Positions 9,086 to 23,120 of a stretch of 64,000 nucleotides of DNA are shown here, in pieces (position 1 is the stretch's first letter; each line of letters opens with the position of its first letter). The DNA is from Prunus persica (lineage: Eukaryota > Streptophyta > Magnoliopsida > Rosales > Rosaceae). The DNA lies in NCBI RefSeq assembly GCF_000346465.2, contig NC_034013.1, positions 7,368,566-7,432,565 on the forward strand. The letters are read 5' to 3'. The notes under the pieces are model-generated. The model was given only the letters and a program-made list of their open reading frames with translations. It searched no databases and was not told the DNA's origin. The position numbers were made by a program, and so were the translations under genes.

Positions 9086-10907
9086 TGATAAGCTCATAAT
9101 TTCACACATTTGCATGCCTTCTTTCCTTAGTAATTTTTCTTAGCTTCTCTTTATTTTGAGTCTCTTACCTATGTTTGTGTACTTTGTAGGTTAAGACAGC
9201 AAGGGGATGACATTTGATACAATTCATGCATGTTAAGGGCTGAGTGGCACAAGAGGAATATGAGCTTAAAGACAAAACCAATTTGTGCCACACTCCTTGT
9301 CAGTCCAGTTTCGTAGGTCATCTATCAGGCCTCATTTCAGTAACTTACACAGGTCGGATGAGGAGACATCCTTCATAGAAGTTGTTCCAATGGGTGTCGA
9401 TTATAACATATCCAACTTTCAGCCCAATTGGATAAATCTGGAACCCTCAACACGTCAAAGACTGAACCAAGTTCACAGAAATGTCATGTTGGCTGCCATC
9501 ACATTTAATGTGGCTACATCCCTAGAGCCATGTGCTACACATGGGCAGCCATACATGGGAGTCAAATCAGCTCAGAAGCTCAGAAAGATGAACAAAAGTC
9601 AAGCTTTTCATAAAGAAACCATACCAAAGCATGTATTTGTCAGCTGGAGCAGTTGGCAAGTATGGGCAACTGGAGCAGTTGGGAGTAGCTAAGAGAGGTG
9701 TGCTTCACCAGCCAAAGGGGAGCACGAAATTGCACTCTATAAATAAAGAGTTGCACACTCATTCAAGGGAGAGGGCAGACACACATTCACTTCATCCATT
9801 ACTCTCATACACACATTCAGATTCACCACAAAGAGAGAAGGGAGCTTGGAGCTGTCAAGGGAGCTTGGAGCTGTCCTGGGAACTTCCTTGCTGCCATCAT
9901 CTAGTTCTTCTCCTCTCTTTATCCTATCTATGTATTTCTTATTTTCTATATTCATAGTTATGTCTAACTAATCCATTTAGTTAGGGCTTAGGATGAAGCC
10001 CTAGTCATGAATATTCAATGTTATGGATGATTTTATAGTTAATTGATTTCCTTGCTTTTATTATCAAGTTGTTAATCTCCAGTTTATTAGGTGCTTGATG
10101 TATGCTTTCTTGGAGTAGCTAACTAGGATTTTATGCATCTAGCACAGGTTGGGAAGGGGTTTAGATTCACCAATTCTACTCTCCTTTCACAAGCAACACA
10201 TGAATGGCCTAAGAATCATTCAAGGGGTTAATAACCATAGGTTGACTAGGACAGATACCATGTTCTAGGACTTGTGTGATTATCATATTCTCAAGGAGCT
10301 TAATGACTCTTGTATGCTTTATTCTAAGTAGTTACCATGCTTAGGTTGCATATTAGAGATCACGTGTTGTGTAGATACCATGCATAATCACATGCCTTAG
10401 GAGAATCATGCATCCTGCACCTAGATACCATAGGCTTGTATGCAATAATCTATTGTTAATGAAGCTTGAGTCAATTTCTATGCATTCATAACTTGGTTAG
10501 GAAAACTAGTGGTGGATTCCAAGGCTCTAACATCTCTCAATCATTATTTCACAACTTGTTGATTGCTGCCAGTGTTTACTTTCGAGCACTTTCATTTCAC
10601 TTTCTTGTTTTCATTTCAACAACAAAACCCCCCATTTCGAGTGCGTGTCTGGTGCTAGGATTCTGTCCTAGACCTTGAGTAATTAGCAAGAGGCGTTGAA
10701 TTCGACCTTGCCTTTAGCTAGTTAGTTAGTTTCTTTGTTCTATGTTTTTCTAGCATTCTAAGTAATTTAACTTGGAACCAAGTTACCATTCTCCGTGGGA
10801 TCGACCTCGTATTTACATAAGCTATACTATAAACGGTTCGTGCACTTGCGAGAATTAAAGTTGCTGTTTTTAATAACTCATTTTAGTTGTTAAGAATAGG
10901 CTCAACA
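9086..10907 (+). repeat. 3' LTR
   Basis: 1822 bp with no gap, TG...CA, closely matching the 5' LTR. It includes the region missing from the 5' copy (10767-10812), with the TCCGTGGGATCGACC-like segment usual near the end of Athila/Tat LTRs. Open frames such as 9285-9692 and 9631-9957 are mirrored in the 5' LTR and are not genes. Confidence 0.95.
9738..9745 (+). promoter_or_regulatory. TATA box of the 3' LTR
   Basis: TATAAATA, the counterpart of 660-667. It could drive read-out transcription rightward into the satellite array. Confidence 0.55.
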
Positions 10908-10912
10908 ATATT
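10908..10912. repeat. Target-site duplication, right copy (ATATT)
   Basis: Immediately follows the CA end of the 3' LTR and runs on as GGATTGAGTCCAAAACTTGG, which is satellite monomer in normal phase. It matches positions 3-7 exactly. Confidence 0.85.
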
Positions 10913-13900
10913 GGATTGAGTCCAAAACTTGGGGAACATCATAATACGGTGGGAGGAGTCATTTGGTGGGTTTTGAGTTAAATCCAACCTCTACAACTAT
11001 GCAATACACAAACCACTCCATTTCAGAATGAACTTCGTACAGACCTGAATTGTCCAATTTCAGGTTCCAACCGATATCGGACTGAGTCCAAAACTTGGGG
11101 AACATCATAATATGATGGGAGGAGTAATTTGGTGACGTTTGAGTGAAATTCAATGGCTAAAACTATGCAATACACTAACCACTCTATTTCTGAACGAACT
11201 TCGTACGAACCTGAATTGTCCAATTTGGTGGACCAATCGATATCGGATTGAGTCCAAAACTTGGGGAATATCATAATACGGTGGGAGGAGTCGTTTAGTG
11301 GGTTTTGAGTGAAATCCAATCTCTACAACTGTCCAATACACCAACCACTCCATTTCAGAACGAACTTCGTACGAACCTGAATTGTCCAATTTCATGGATT
11401 GATCGTTATCGGATTGAGTCCAAAACCTAGGGAACATCATAATACGGTGGGAGGTGTCATTTGGTGTCTTCGAGTGAAATCCAATCGCTAAAACTATGCA
11501 ATACACCAACCACTCCATTTCCGAACAAACTTCGTACGAACCTGAATTGCCCAAGTTCATGGGCCAATCGATATCGGATTGAATCCAAAACTTGGGGAAC
11601 ATCATAATACGGTGGGAGGAGTCATTTGGTGTCTTTTGACTGAAATCCATTGGCTAAAACTATAAACTACACCAACCACTCCATATCAGATCGAACTTCG
11701 TACGAACCTGAATTGCCCAATTTCATGGACCAATTGATATCGGATTGAGCCCAAACCTTGGGGAAGATCATAATACGGTCGGAAGAGTCATTTGGTCTTT
11801 TGACGGAAATCCAATGGCTAAAACTATGCAATACACTAACCACTCCATTTCAGAACGAACTTCGTACGAACTTGAATTGTCCAATTTCATGGACCAATCG
11901 AAATAGGATTGAGTCCAAAACTTGGGGAACATCATAATACGGTGAGAGGAGTCATTTGATGGGTTTTGAGTAAAATCCAATTTCTACAACAATGCAATAC
12001 ACCAACCACTCCATTTCAGAACGAACTTCATACGAACCTGAATTGTCCAATTTCATGGACCAATCGATATCGGATTGAGTCCAAAACTTGGGCAACATCA
12101 TAATACGGTGATAGGAGTCATTTGGTGGGTTTTGAGTGAAATCCAATCTCTACAACTATGCAATACACCAACCACTCCATTTCATAACGAACTTCATACG
12201 AACCTGAATTGTCCAATTTCATGGACCAATCGAGATCGAATTGAGTCCAAAACTTGGGGAACATCAGAATACGGTGGGTGGAGTCATTCGGTGGGTTTTG
12301 AGTGAAATCCAATCTCTACAACTATGCAATACACCAACCAGTACATTTCATAATGAACTTCGTACGAACCTGAATTGTCCAATTTCATGGACCAATTGAT
12401 ATCCGATTGAGGCCAAAACTTGGGGAACATCATAATATGATGGGAGGAGTCATTTGTTGACTTTTGAAGGCTAAAACTATGCAATACACTAACCACTCCC
12501 TTTCAGAACGAACTTCGAACGAACCTGAAATGTCCAATTTCATGGACCTATCGATATCGGATTGAGTCCAAAACTTGGGGAACATCAGAATACGGTGGGA
12601 GGAGTCATTTGGTGACTTTTGAGTGAAATCCAATGGCTAAAACTATGCAACACACCAACCACACCATTTCAGAATGAACTTCGTACGAACCTGAATTGTC
12701 CAATTTCATGGACAAATCGATATCGGATTGAGTCCAAAACTTGGGGAACATCATAATATGATGGGAGGAGTCATTTGGTGACTTTTGAGTGAAATTCAAT
12801 GGCTAAAACTATGCAATACACTAACCACTCCATTTCAGAAAGAACTTCGAACGAACCTGAATTGTCTAATTTCATGGACCAATCGATATCGGATTGAGTC
12901 CAAAACTTGTGGAACAAGATAATATGATGGGAGGAGTCATTTGGTGACTTTTGAGTGAAATCCAATGGCTAAAACTATGCAATACACTAACCACTCCATT
13001 TCATAACGAACTTCGTACGAACCTGAATTGTCCAATTTCATGGACCAATCGATATCGGATTGAGTCCAAAACTTGGGGAACATCATAATATGATGGGAGG
13101 AGTCATTTGGTGAATTTTGAGTGAAATCCAATCGCTAAAATTATGCAATACACTAACCACTCCATTTCAAAACGAACTTCTTACGAACCTGAATTGTCTA
13201 ATTTCATGGACCAATCGATATTGGATTGAGTCCAAAACTTGGGAAACATCATAATACGGTGGGAGGAGTCATTTGGTGGGTTTTGAGTAAAATCCAGTCT
13301 CTGCAATAATGCAATACACCAATCACTACATTTCAGAACGAACTTCGTCGAACCTGAATTGTCCAATTTCATGGACCAATCGATATCGAATTGAGTCCAA
13401 AACTTGGGGAACATCATAATATGATGGGAGGAGACATTTGGAGACTTTTGAGTGAAATCCAAAGGCTAAAACTATGCAATACACTAACCACACCATTTCA
13501 GAACGAACTTCGTACGAACCTGAATTGTCCAATTTCATGGACCAATCGATATCGGATTGAGTCCAAAACTTGGGGAACATCATAATATGATGGGAGGAGT
13601 CATTTGAGGACTTTTGAGTCAAATCCAGTGGCTAAAACTGTGCAATACACTAACCACTCCATTTCAGAATGAACTTCGTACGAACCTGAATTTTCCAATT
13701 TCATGGACCAATCGATATCGGATTGAGGCCAAAGCCTGGGGAACATCATAATACGGTGGGAGGAGTCATTTGGTGGCCTTTGAGTGAAATCGAATCTCTA
13801 CAACTATGCAATACACCAACCACTCCACTTCATAACGAACTTCGCACAAACCTGAATTGTCCAATTTCATGGACCAATAGATATCGGATTGAGTCCAAAA

Positions 13901-16900
13901 CTTGGGGAACAACATAATATGATGGGAGGAGTCATTTTGGTGACTTTTGAGTGAAATCCAACGGCTAAAACTATGCAATACACCAACCACTCCATTTCCG
14001 AACGAACTTCGTACGAACCTGAATTGTCCAATTTCATGGACCAATCGATATTGGATTGAGTCCAAAACTTGGGGAACATCATCATATGATGGGAGGAGTC
14101 ATCTGGTGACTTTTGAGTGAAATCCAATGGGTAAAACTATGCAATACACTAACCCCTCCATTTCAGAACGAACTTCGCTCGAACCTGAATTGTCCAATTG
14201 CATGGACCAATCGATATCGGATTGAGCCCAAAACTTGGGGAACAACATAATATGATGGGAGGAGTCATTTGGTGACTTTTGAGTGTAAACCAATGGCTAA
14301 AACTATGCAATACACTAACCACTCCATTCCAGAAGGAACTTTGGACGAACCTGAATTGTCCAATTTCATGGACCGATCGATATCGGATTGAGTCCAAAAC
14401 TTGGGGAACATCAACATACGGTGGAAGGAGTCATTTGGTGTCGTTCGACTGAAATCCAATAGCAAAAACTGTGCAATACACCAACCACTCCATTTCAGAA
14501 CGAGCTTCATACGAACCTGAATTGTCCAATGTCGTGGACCAATCGATATCGGATTGAGGCCAAAACTTGGAGAACATCATAATACGGTGGAAGAAGTCAT
14601 TTGGTGGGTTTTGAGTGAAATCCAATCTCTACAACTATGCAATACACCAACCACTCCATTTCATAACGAACCTCATACGAACCTGAATTGTCCAATTTGA
14701 TGGACCAATTGACATCGGAATGAGTCCAAAAATTGGGGAACATCATAATACGGTGGAAGGAGTCATTTGGTGGGTTTTGAGTGAAATCCAATCTCTACAA
14801 CTATGCAATACAGTAACCACTCCATTTCATAACGAACTTCGTACGAACCTGAATTGTCCAATTTCAAGGACCAATCGATATCGGATTGAGTCCAAAACTT
14901 GGGGATCAACATAATACGGTGGGAGGAGTCATTTTGCGGGTTTTGAGGGAAATCTAATGTCTACAACTATGCAATTCACCAACCACTGAATTTCATAACG
15001 AACTTCGTATGAACCTGAGTTGTCCAATTTCATGAACCATTCGATATCGGATTGAGTCCAAGACTTGGGGAACATCATAATACCGTGGGAGGAGTCATTT
15101 GGTGTGTTTTGAGTGAAATCCAATCTCTACAACTATCCAATACCCCAATCACTCCTTTTCATAACGAACTTCGTACGAACCTGAATTGTCCAATTTCATG
15201 GACCAACCGATATCGGATTGAGTTCAAAACTTGGGGAACATAATAATACGGCGGGAGGAGTCATTTGGTGTCTTTTGACTGAAATCCAATGGCTAAAACT
15301 ATGCAATACACCAACCACTCCATGTCAGAATGAACTTCATACGAACCTGAATTGTCCAATTTCATGGACCAATCGATATCGGATTGAGTCCAAAGCAAGG
15401 GGATCATCATAATACGGTGGGAAGAGTCATTTGGTGGGTTTTGAGTGAAATCCAATCTCTACAACTATGCAATACACCAACCACTCCATTTCATAACGAA
15501 CTTCGTATGAACCTGAATTGTCCAATTTCATGGACGAATCGATATCGGATTGAGTCCAAAACTTGGGGAACATCATAATACGGTGGAAGAAGTCATTTGG
15601 TGGGTTTTGAGTGAAATCCAATCTCTACAACTATGCAATACACCAACCACTCCATTTCATAACGAACCTCATACGAGCCAGAATTGTCCAATTTCAAGGA
15701 CCAATCCATATCGGATTGAGTCCAAAACTTGGGGAAATGCCTAATCCGGTGGGAGGAGTCATTTGGTTTATTTTGAGTGAAATCCTATGGCTAAAACTAT
15801 GCAATACACCAACCACTCCATTTCATAACGAACTTCGTACGAACCTGAATTGTCCAATTTCATGGACCAATCGATATCGGATTGAGTCCAAAGCCTCGGG
15901 AACATCATAATACGGTGGGACGAGTCATTTGGGGGGTTTTGAGTGAAATCCAATCTCTACAACTATGCAATACACCAACCTCTTCCTTTCATAACGAACT
16001 TCGTACGAACCTGAATTGTCCAATGTCATGGACCAATCGATATCGGATTGATTCCAAATCTTGGGGATGATCATAATACAGTCGGATGAGTCATTTGGTG
16101 GCTTTTGAGTGAAATCCAATGGCTAAAACTATGCAATACACTAACCACTACATTTCAGAACGAACTTCGTACGAACCTGAATTATCCAATTTCATGGACC
16201 AATCGATATCGGATTGAGTCCAAAGCTTGGGGATCATCATAATACGGAGGGAAGAGTCATTTGGTGGGTTTTGAGTGAAATCCAATCTCTACAACTATGC
16301 AATACACCAACCACTTCATTTCATAACGAACTTCGTACGAACCTGAATTGTCCAATGTCATGGACCAATCGATATCGGATTGACTCCAAATCTTGGGGAT
16401 GATCATAATACGGTCGGAGGAGTCATTTGGTGGCTTTTGAGTGAAATCCAATGGCTAAAACTATGCAGTATCCTAACCACTCCATTTCAGAACGAACTTC
16501 GTACGAACCTGAATTGTCCAATTTCATGGACCAATCGACATCGGATTGAGTCCAAAGCTTGGGGATCATCATAATACGGTGGGAGGAGTCATTTGATGGA
16601 TTTCAAGTGAAATCCAATCTCTACAACTATGCAATACACCAACCACTCCATTTCATAACGAACTTCGTATGAACCTGAATTGTCCAATTTCATGGACCAA
16701 TCGATATCGGATTGAGTCCAAAGCTTGGGGATCATCATAATACGGTGGGAGGAGTCATTTGGTGGGTTTTGAGCGAAATCCTATCTCCACAACTATGCAA
16801 TACACCAAGCACTCCATTTCATAACGAACTTCGTACGAACCTGAATTGCCCAATTTCATGGACCAATCGATATCGGATTGAGTCCAAAACTTGGGGATCA

Positions 16901-17061
16901 TCATAATACGGTGGGAGGAGTCATTTGGTGGGTTTTGAGTGAAATGCAATCTCCACAACTATGCAATACACCAAGCACTCCATTTCATAACGAACTTCGT
17001 ACGAACCTGAATTGCCCAATTTCATGGACCAATCGATATCGGATTGAGTCCAAAACTTGGG

Positions 17062-17067
17062 GAACGG
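17062..17067 (+). repeat. Monomer with 10-bp deletion marker (first of four)
   Basis: GGGGAAC runs straight into GGTGGGAGG; the usual ATCATAATAC between them is absent. The same junction recurs near 19676, 21436 and 25902, and in each case it is followed by a monomer with AAATACTCCATTTCATAGCG-like sequence. The four copies are therefore related by descent. Confidence 0.85.
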
Positions 17068-17789
17068 TGGGAGGAGTCATTTGGCGGGTTTTGAGAGAAA
17101 TCCAATCTCTACAACTATGCAATACACCAAATACTCCATTTCATAGCGAACTTAGTACGAACCTGAATTGTCCAATTTCATGGACCAATCGATATCGGAT
17201 AGAGTCCAAAACTTGGGGAACATCATAATATGATGGGAGGAGTCATTTGGTGGCTTTTCAGTGAAATTCAATGTCCAAAACTATGCAATACGCTAAGTAC
17301 TCCATTTCAAAACGAACTTCGTACGAACCTGAATTGTCCAATTTCATGGACCAATCGATATCAGATTGAGTCCAAAAGTTGGGGATCATCATAATATGGT
17401 GGGAGGAGTCATTTGGTGGGTTTTGAGTGAAATCCAATCTCTACAACTATGCGATACACCAACCGCTCCACTTCATAATGAACTTCATACCAACCTGAAT
17501 TGTCCTCTTTCAGTGACAAATCGATATCGGATTGAGTCCAAAACTTGGGGAACATCCTAATACGGTGGGAGGAGTCATTTGGTTTCTTTTCAGTGAAATC
17601 CTATGGCTAAAACTATGCAATACACCAACCACTCTATTTCAGAAAGAACTTCGTACGAACTTGAATTGTCCAATTTCATGGACCAATCGATATCGGATTG
17701 AGTCCAACACTTGGGGAACAGCATAATATGATGGGAGGAGTCATTTGGTGGCTTTTCAGTGAAATTCAATGGCTAAAACTATGCACTAC

Positions 17790-19240
17790 ACCAACCACTC
17801 AATTTCAGAACGAACTTCGTACTAAGTTTAAATTGTCCAATTTAATGGACCAATCGATATCGGATTGAGTCCAAAACTTGGGGAACGTCCTAATACGGTG
17901 GGAGGAGTCATTTGGTGTCTTTTGAGTGAAATTCAATGGCTAAAACTATGCAATACACCAACCACTCCATTTCATAATGAACTTCGTACGAACCTGAAAC
18001 GTCGAATTTTAAGGACCAATCGATATCGGATTGAGTCCAAAACTTGGGGAACGTCCTAATACGGTGGGAGGGGTCATTTGGTTTCTTTTGAGTGAATTCC
18101 TATGGCTAAAACTATGCAATACACCAACCACTCCATTTCAGAACAAACTTCGTACGAACCGGAATTGCCCAATTTCATGGACCTATCGACATCGGATTGA
18201 GTCCAAAACTTGGGGAACATCATAACATGAAGGGAGGAGTCATTTGGTGGCTTTTGAGTGAAATCCAATGGCTAAAACTATGCAATACACTAACCACTCC
18301 ATTTCATAACGAACTTCGTACGAACCTGAATTATCCAATTTCATGGACCAATCGATATCGGATTGAGTCCAAAGCTTGGGGATCATCATAATACGATAGG
18401 AGGAGTCATTTGGTGGGTTTTGAGTGAAATCCAATCTCGACAACTATGCAATACACCAAATACTCCATTTCATAGCGAACTTAGTACGAACCTGAATTGT
18501 CCAATTTCATGCACCAATCGATATCGGATTGAGTCCAAAACTTGGGGAACGTCCTAAAACGGTGGGAGGAGTCATTTGGTGCCTTTTGAGTGAAATCCAA
18601 TGGCTAACACTATCAAATACACCAACCACTCCATTTCAGAACGAACTTCGTACTAAGTTTAAATTGTCCAATTTAATGGACCAATCGATATCGGATTAAG
18701 TCCAAAACTTGGGGAACGTCCTAATACGGTGGGAGGAGTCATTTGGTGTCTTTTGAGTGAAATTCAATGGCTAAAACTATGCAATACACCAACCACTCCA
18801 TTTCATAATGAACTTCGTAAGAACCTGAAACGTCGAATTTTAAGGACCAATCGATATCATATTGAGTCCAAAACTTGGGGAACGTCGTAATACGGTGGGA
18901 GGGGTCATTTGGTTTCTTTTGAGTGAATTCCTATGGCTAAAACTATGCAATACACCAACCACTCCATTTCAGAACAAACTTCGTACGAACCTGAATTGCC
19001 CAATTTCATGGACCAATCGACATCGGATTGAGTCCAAAACTTGGGGAACATCATAACATGAAGGGAGGAGTCATTTGGTGGCTTTTGAGTGAAATCCAAT
19101 GGCTAAAACTATGCAATACACTAACCACTCCATATCAGAACGAACTTCGTACGAACCTGAATTATCCAATTTCATGGACCAATCGATATCGGATTGAGTC
19201 CAAAGCTTGGGGATCATCATAGTACGATGGGAGGAGTCAT
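17790..19240 (+). repeat. Five-monomer (~831-bp) tandem duplication
   Basis: The block from about 17800 to 18400 recurs 831 bp downstream. It shares the unusual CTAAGTTTAAATTG segment (17822, 18653), GAAACGTCGAATTTTAAGG (17997, 18828) and ACATGAAGGGAGG (18225, 19056). Edges are approximate. Confidence 0.8.
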
Positions 19241-19489
19241 TTGGTGGGTTGTGAGTGAAATCCAATCTCTACAACTATGCAATACACCAACCACACCATT
19301 TCATAACGAACCTCGTACGAGCCAGAATTGTCCAATTTCAAGGACCAATCGATATCGGATTGAGTCCAAAACTTGGGGAACATCCTAATACGGTGGGAGG
19401 AGTCATTTGGTTTCTTTTGAGTGAAATCCTATAGCTAAAACTATGCAATACACCAACCACTCGATTTCATAACGAACTTCGTACGAACC

Positions 19490-19515
19490 TGAATTATCCA
19501 AAACTTGGGGAACAT
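19490..19515 (+). repeat. Truncated monomer, 34-bp deletion at TCCA microhomology
   Basis: GAATTATCCA joins directly to AAACTTGGGG. Normal monomers have TCCA at both ends of the missing 34 bp, so one TCCA copy remains at the junction. Confidence 0.85.
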
Positions 19516-19519
19516 CAAA

Positions 19520-22500
19520 ATACGGTGGGAGGAGTCATTTGGTGGGTTTTGAGTGAAATCCAATCTTTACAACTATGCATTACACCAACCACTCCATTTC
19601 ATAACGAACTTTGTACGAACCTGAATTGCCCAATTTCATGGACCAATCGATATCGGATTGAGTCCAAAACTTGGGGAACGGTGGGAGGAGTCATTTGGCG
19701 GGTTTTGAGTGAAATCCAATCTCTACAACTATGCAATACACCAAATACTCCGTTTCATAGCGAACTTAGTACGAACCTCAATTGTCCAATTTCATGCACC
19801 AATCGATATCGGATTGAGTCCAAAACTTGGGGAACGTCCTACAACGGTGGGAGGACTCATTTGGTGCCTTTTGAGTGAAATCCAATGGCTAAAACTATGA
19901 AATACACCAACCACTCCATTTCAGAACGAACTTCGTACTAAGTTTAAATTGTCCAATTTAATGGACCAATCGATATCGGATTGAGTCCAAAACTTGGGGA
20001 ACGTCCTAATACGGTGGGAGGAGGCATTTGGTGTCTTTTGAGTGAAATTCAATGGTTAAAACTATGCAATACACCAACCACTCCATTTCAGGACAAACTT
20101 CGTACGAACCTGAATTGTCCAATTTCATGGACCAACCGATATCGGATTGAGTCCAAAACTTGGAGAACATCATAATACGGTTGGACGAGTCATTTGGTAG
20201 GTTTTGAATGAAATCCAATCTGTACAACTATGCAATACACCAACCACTCCATTTCATGACGAACTTCGTACGAACCGGAATTGTCCAATTTCATGGACGA
20301 ATCGATATCGGATTGAGTCCAAAAATTGGGGAACAACATAATATGATGGTTGGAGTCATTTGGTGACTTTTGAGTGAAATCCAGTGGCTAAAACTATGAA
20401 ATACACTAACCACTCCATTTCAGAACGAACTTAGTACCAACCTTAATTGTCCAATTTCATGGACCAATCGATATCGGATTGAGTCCAAAACTTGGGGAAC
20501 ACCGTAATACGGTGGGAGGAGTCATTTGCTGACTTTTGAGTGAAATCCAACCTCTAAAACTATGCAATACACCAACCACTCCATTTCCGAACGAACTTCG
20601 TACGAACCTAAATTGTATAATTTCATGGACCAATCGATAGGTTTTGAATGAAATCCAATCTGTACAACTATGCAATACACCAACCACTCCATTTCATGAC
20701 GAACTTCGTACGAACCGGAATTGTCCAATTTCATGGACGAATCGATATCGGATTGAGTCCAAAAATTGGGGAACATCATAATACGGTGGGAGGAGTCATT
20801 TCGTGTCTTTTGACTGAAATCCAGTGGCTAAAACTATGCAATACACTAACTGCTCCATTTCAGAACGACCTTCGTACGAACCTAAATTGTCCAATTTCAT
20901 GGACCAATCGATATCGGATTGAGTACAAAACTTGGGGAACATCATAATACGATGGGAGGAGTCATTTGGGGGGTTTTGAGTGAAATCCAATCTCTACAAC
21001 TGTGCAATACACGAACCACTCCATTTCAGAACGAACTTCATACGAACCTAAATTGTCCAATTTCATGGACTAATCGATATCGGATTGAGTCCAAAACTTG
21101 AGGAACAACATAATACGGTGGGAGGAGTCATTTGGTGGGTTTTGAGTGAAATCCAATCTCTACAACTACGCAATACAGCAACCACTCCATTTCAGAACGA
21201 ACTTCATACGAACCTGAATTGTCCAATCTCATGGACCACTCGATATCAGATTGAGTCCAAAACTTGGGGAACATCATAATACGGTGGGAGGGGTCATTTG
21301 GTTGCTTTTGAGTGAAATCCAATCTCTACAACTATGCAATACACCAACCACTCCATTTCATAACGAACTTTGTACGAACCTGAATTCCCCAATTTCATGG
21401 ACCAATCGATATCGGATTGAGTCCAAAACTTGGGGAACGGTGGGAGGAGTCATTTGGCGGGTTTTGAGTGAAATCCAATCTCTACAACTATGCAATACAC
21501 CAAATACTCCGTTTCATAGCGAACTTAGTACGAACCTCAATTGTCCAATTTCATGCACCAATCGATATCGGATTGAGTCCAAAACTTGGGGAACGTCCTA
21601 AAACGGTGGGAGGACTCATTTGGTGCCTTTTGAGTGAAATCCAATGGCTAAAACTATGAAATACACCATCCACTCCATTTCAGAACGAACTTCGTACTAA
21701 GTTTACATTGTCCAATTTAATGGACCAATCGATATCGGATTGAGTCCAAAACTTGGGGAACGTCCTAATACAGTGGGAGGAGGCATTTGGTGTCTTTTGA
21801 GTGAAATTCAATGACTAAAACTATGCAATACACCAACCACTCCATTTCAGAACAAACTTCGTACGAACCTGAATTGTCCAATTTCATGGACCAACCGATA
21901 TCGGATTGAGTCCAAAACTTGGAGAACATCATAATACGGTTGGACGAGTCATTTGGTAGGTTTTGAATGAAATCCAATCTGTACAACTATGCAATACACC
22001 AACCACTCCATTTCATGACGAACTTCGTATGAACCTGAATTGTCCAATTTCATGGACGAATCGATATCGGATTGAGTCCAAAAATTGGGGAACAACATAA
22101 TATGATGGTTGGAGTCATTTGGTGACTTTTGAGTGAAATCCAGTGGCTAAAACTATGAAATACACTAACCACTCCATTTCAGAACGAACTTAGTACCAAC
22201 CTGAATTGTCCAATTTCATGGACCAATCAATATCGGATTGAGTCCAAAACTTGGGGAACACCGTAATACGGTGGGAGGAGTCATTTGCTGACTTTTGAGT
22301 GAAATCCAACCTCTAAAACTATGCAATACACCAACCACTCCATTTCCGAACGAACTTCGTACGAACCTAAATTGTATAATTTCATGGACCAATCGATATC
22401 GGATTGAGTCCAAAACTTGGGGAAAATCATAAGACGGTGGGAGGAGTCGTTTGGTGGGTTTTTAGTGAAATCCAATCTCTAAAACTATGCAATACACTAA

Positions 22501-23120
22501 CCACTCCATTTCAGAACGAACTTCGTACGAACCTGAATTGTCCAATTTCATGGACCAATCGATATCGGATTGAGTCCAAACTTTGGCGAACATCATAATA
22601 CGGTGGGAGGAGTCATTTCGTGTCTTTTGACTGAAATCCAATGGCTAAAACTATGCAATACACTAACCGCTCCATTTCAGAAAGAACTTCGTGCGAACCT
22701 GAATTGTCCAATTTCATGGACCAATCGATATCGGATTGAGTACAAAACTTGGGGAACATCATAAAACGATGGGAGGAGTCATTTGGTGGGTTTTGAGTGA
22801 AATCCAATCTCTACAACTGTGCAATACACGAACCACTCCATTTCAGAACGAACTTCATACGAACCTGAATTGTCCAATTTCGTGGACTAATCGATATCGG
22901 ATTGGGTCCAAAACTTGAGGAACAACATAATACGGTGGGAGGAGTCATTTGGTGGGTTTTGAGTGAAATCCAATCTCTACAACTATGCAATACACCAACC
23001 ACTCCATTTCAGAACGAACTTCATACGAACCTGAACCGTCCAATCTCATGGACCACTCGATATCAGATTGAGTCCAAAACTTGGGGAACATCATAATACG
23101 GTGGGAGGGGTCATTTGGTT
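19520..23120 (+). repeat. Tandem duplication of a ~1.76-1.82-kb block
   Basis: The sequence from about 19.52 to 21.3 kb recurs from about 21.3 to 23.1 kb. The offset is 1759 bp before the 20640 junction and 1817 bp after it. Shared markers include the 10-bp deletion (19676, 21436), GTACTAAGTTTA (19936, 21694) and CACCGTAATACGG (20500, 22259). The 58-bp change of offset is explained by the shortened monomer at 20640 in the first copy. Confidence 0.85.
20625..20650 (+). repeat. Truncated monomer junction CGATA/GGTTTTG
   Basis: A monomer ends at CGATA and jumps to GGTTTTGAATG, which lies about 58 bp further on in an intact monomer; TA is shared at the break. The sequence after the junction repeats a stretch first seen near 20200, suggesting unequal exchange. 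Confidence 0.75.

Larger units (their letters stand above)
8..10907 (+). mobile_element. Athila-like Ty3/gypsy LTR retrotransposon, full length, coding-defective
   Basis: A complete element: two ~1.82-kb LTRs beginning TG and ending CA, a tRNA-Asp-type primer-binding site, gag, pol in the order protease, reverse transcriptase, RNase H, integrase, a non-coding tail, and a polypurine tract before the 3' LTR. The domain order is that of Ty3/gypsy. The FMDDFSVFG box in reverse transcriptase, a GPF-type integrase C-terminus without a chromodomain, and long LTRs point to the Athila branch (family knowledge, no search run). Flanks are the same 5 bp (ATATT) at 3-7 and 10908-10912, and the right flank continues as satellite, so the insertion site is inside the array. 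Three lesions (frameshift in gag, stop at 3430, missing protease Asp) make autonomous transposition unlikely. No envelope-like frame is recognisable. An Ogre/Tat relative is possible but less likely, because I see no second RNase H. Confidence 0.95.
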
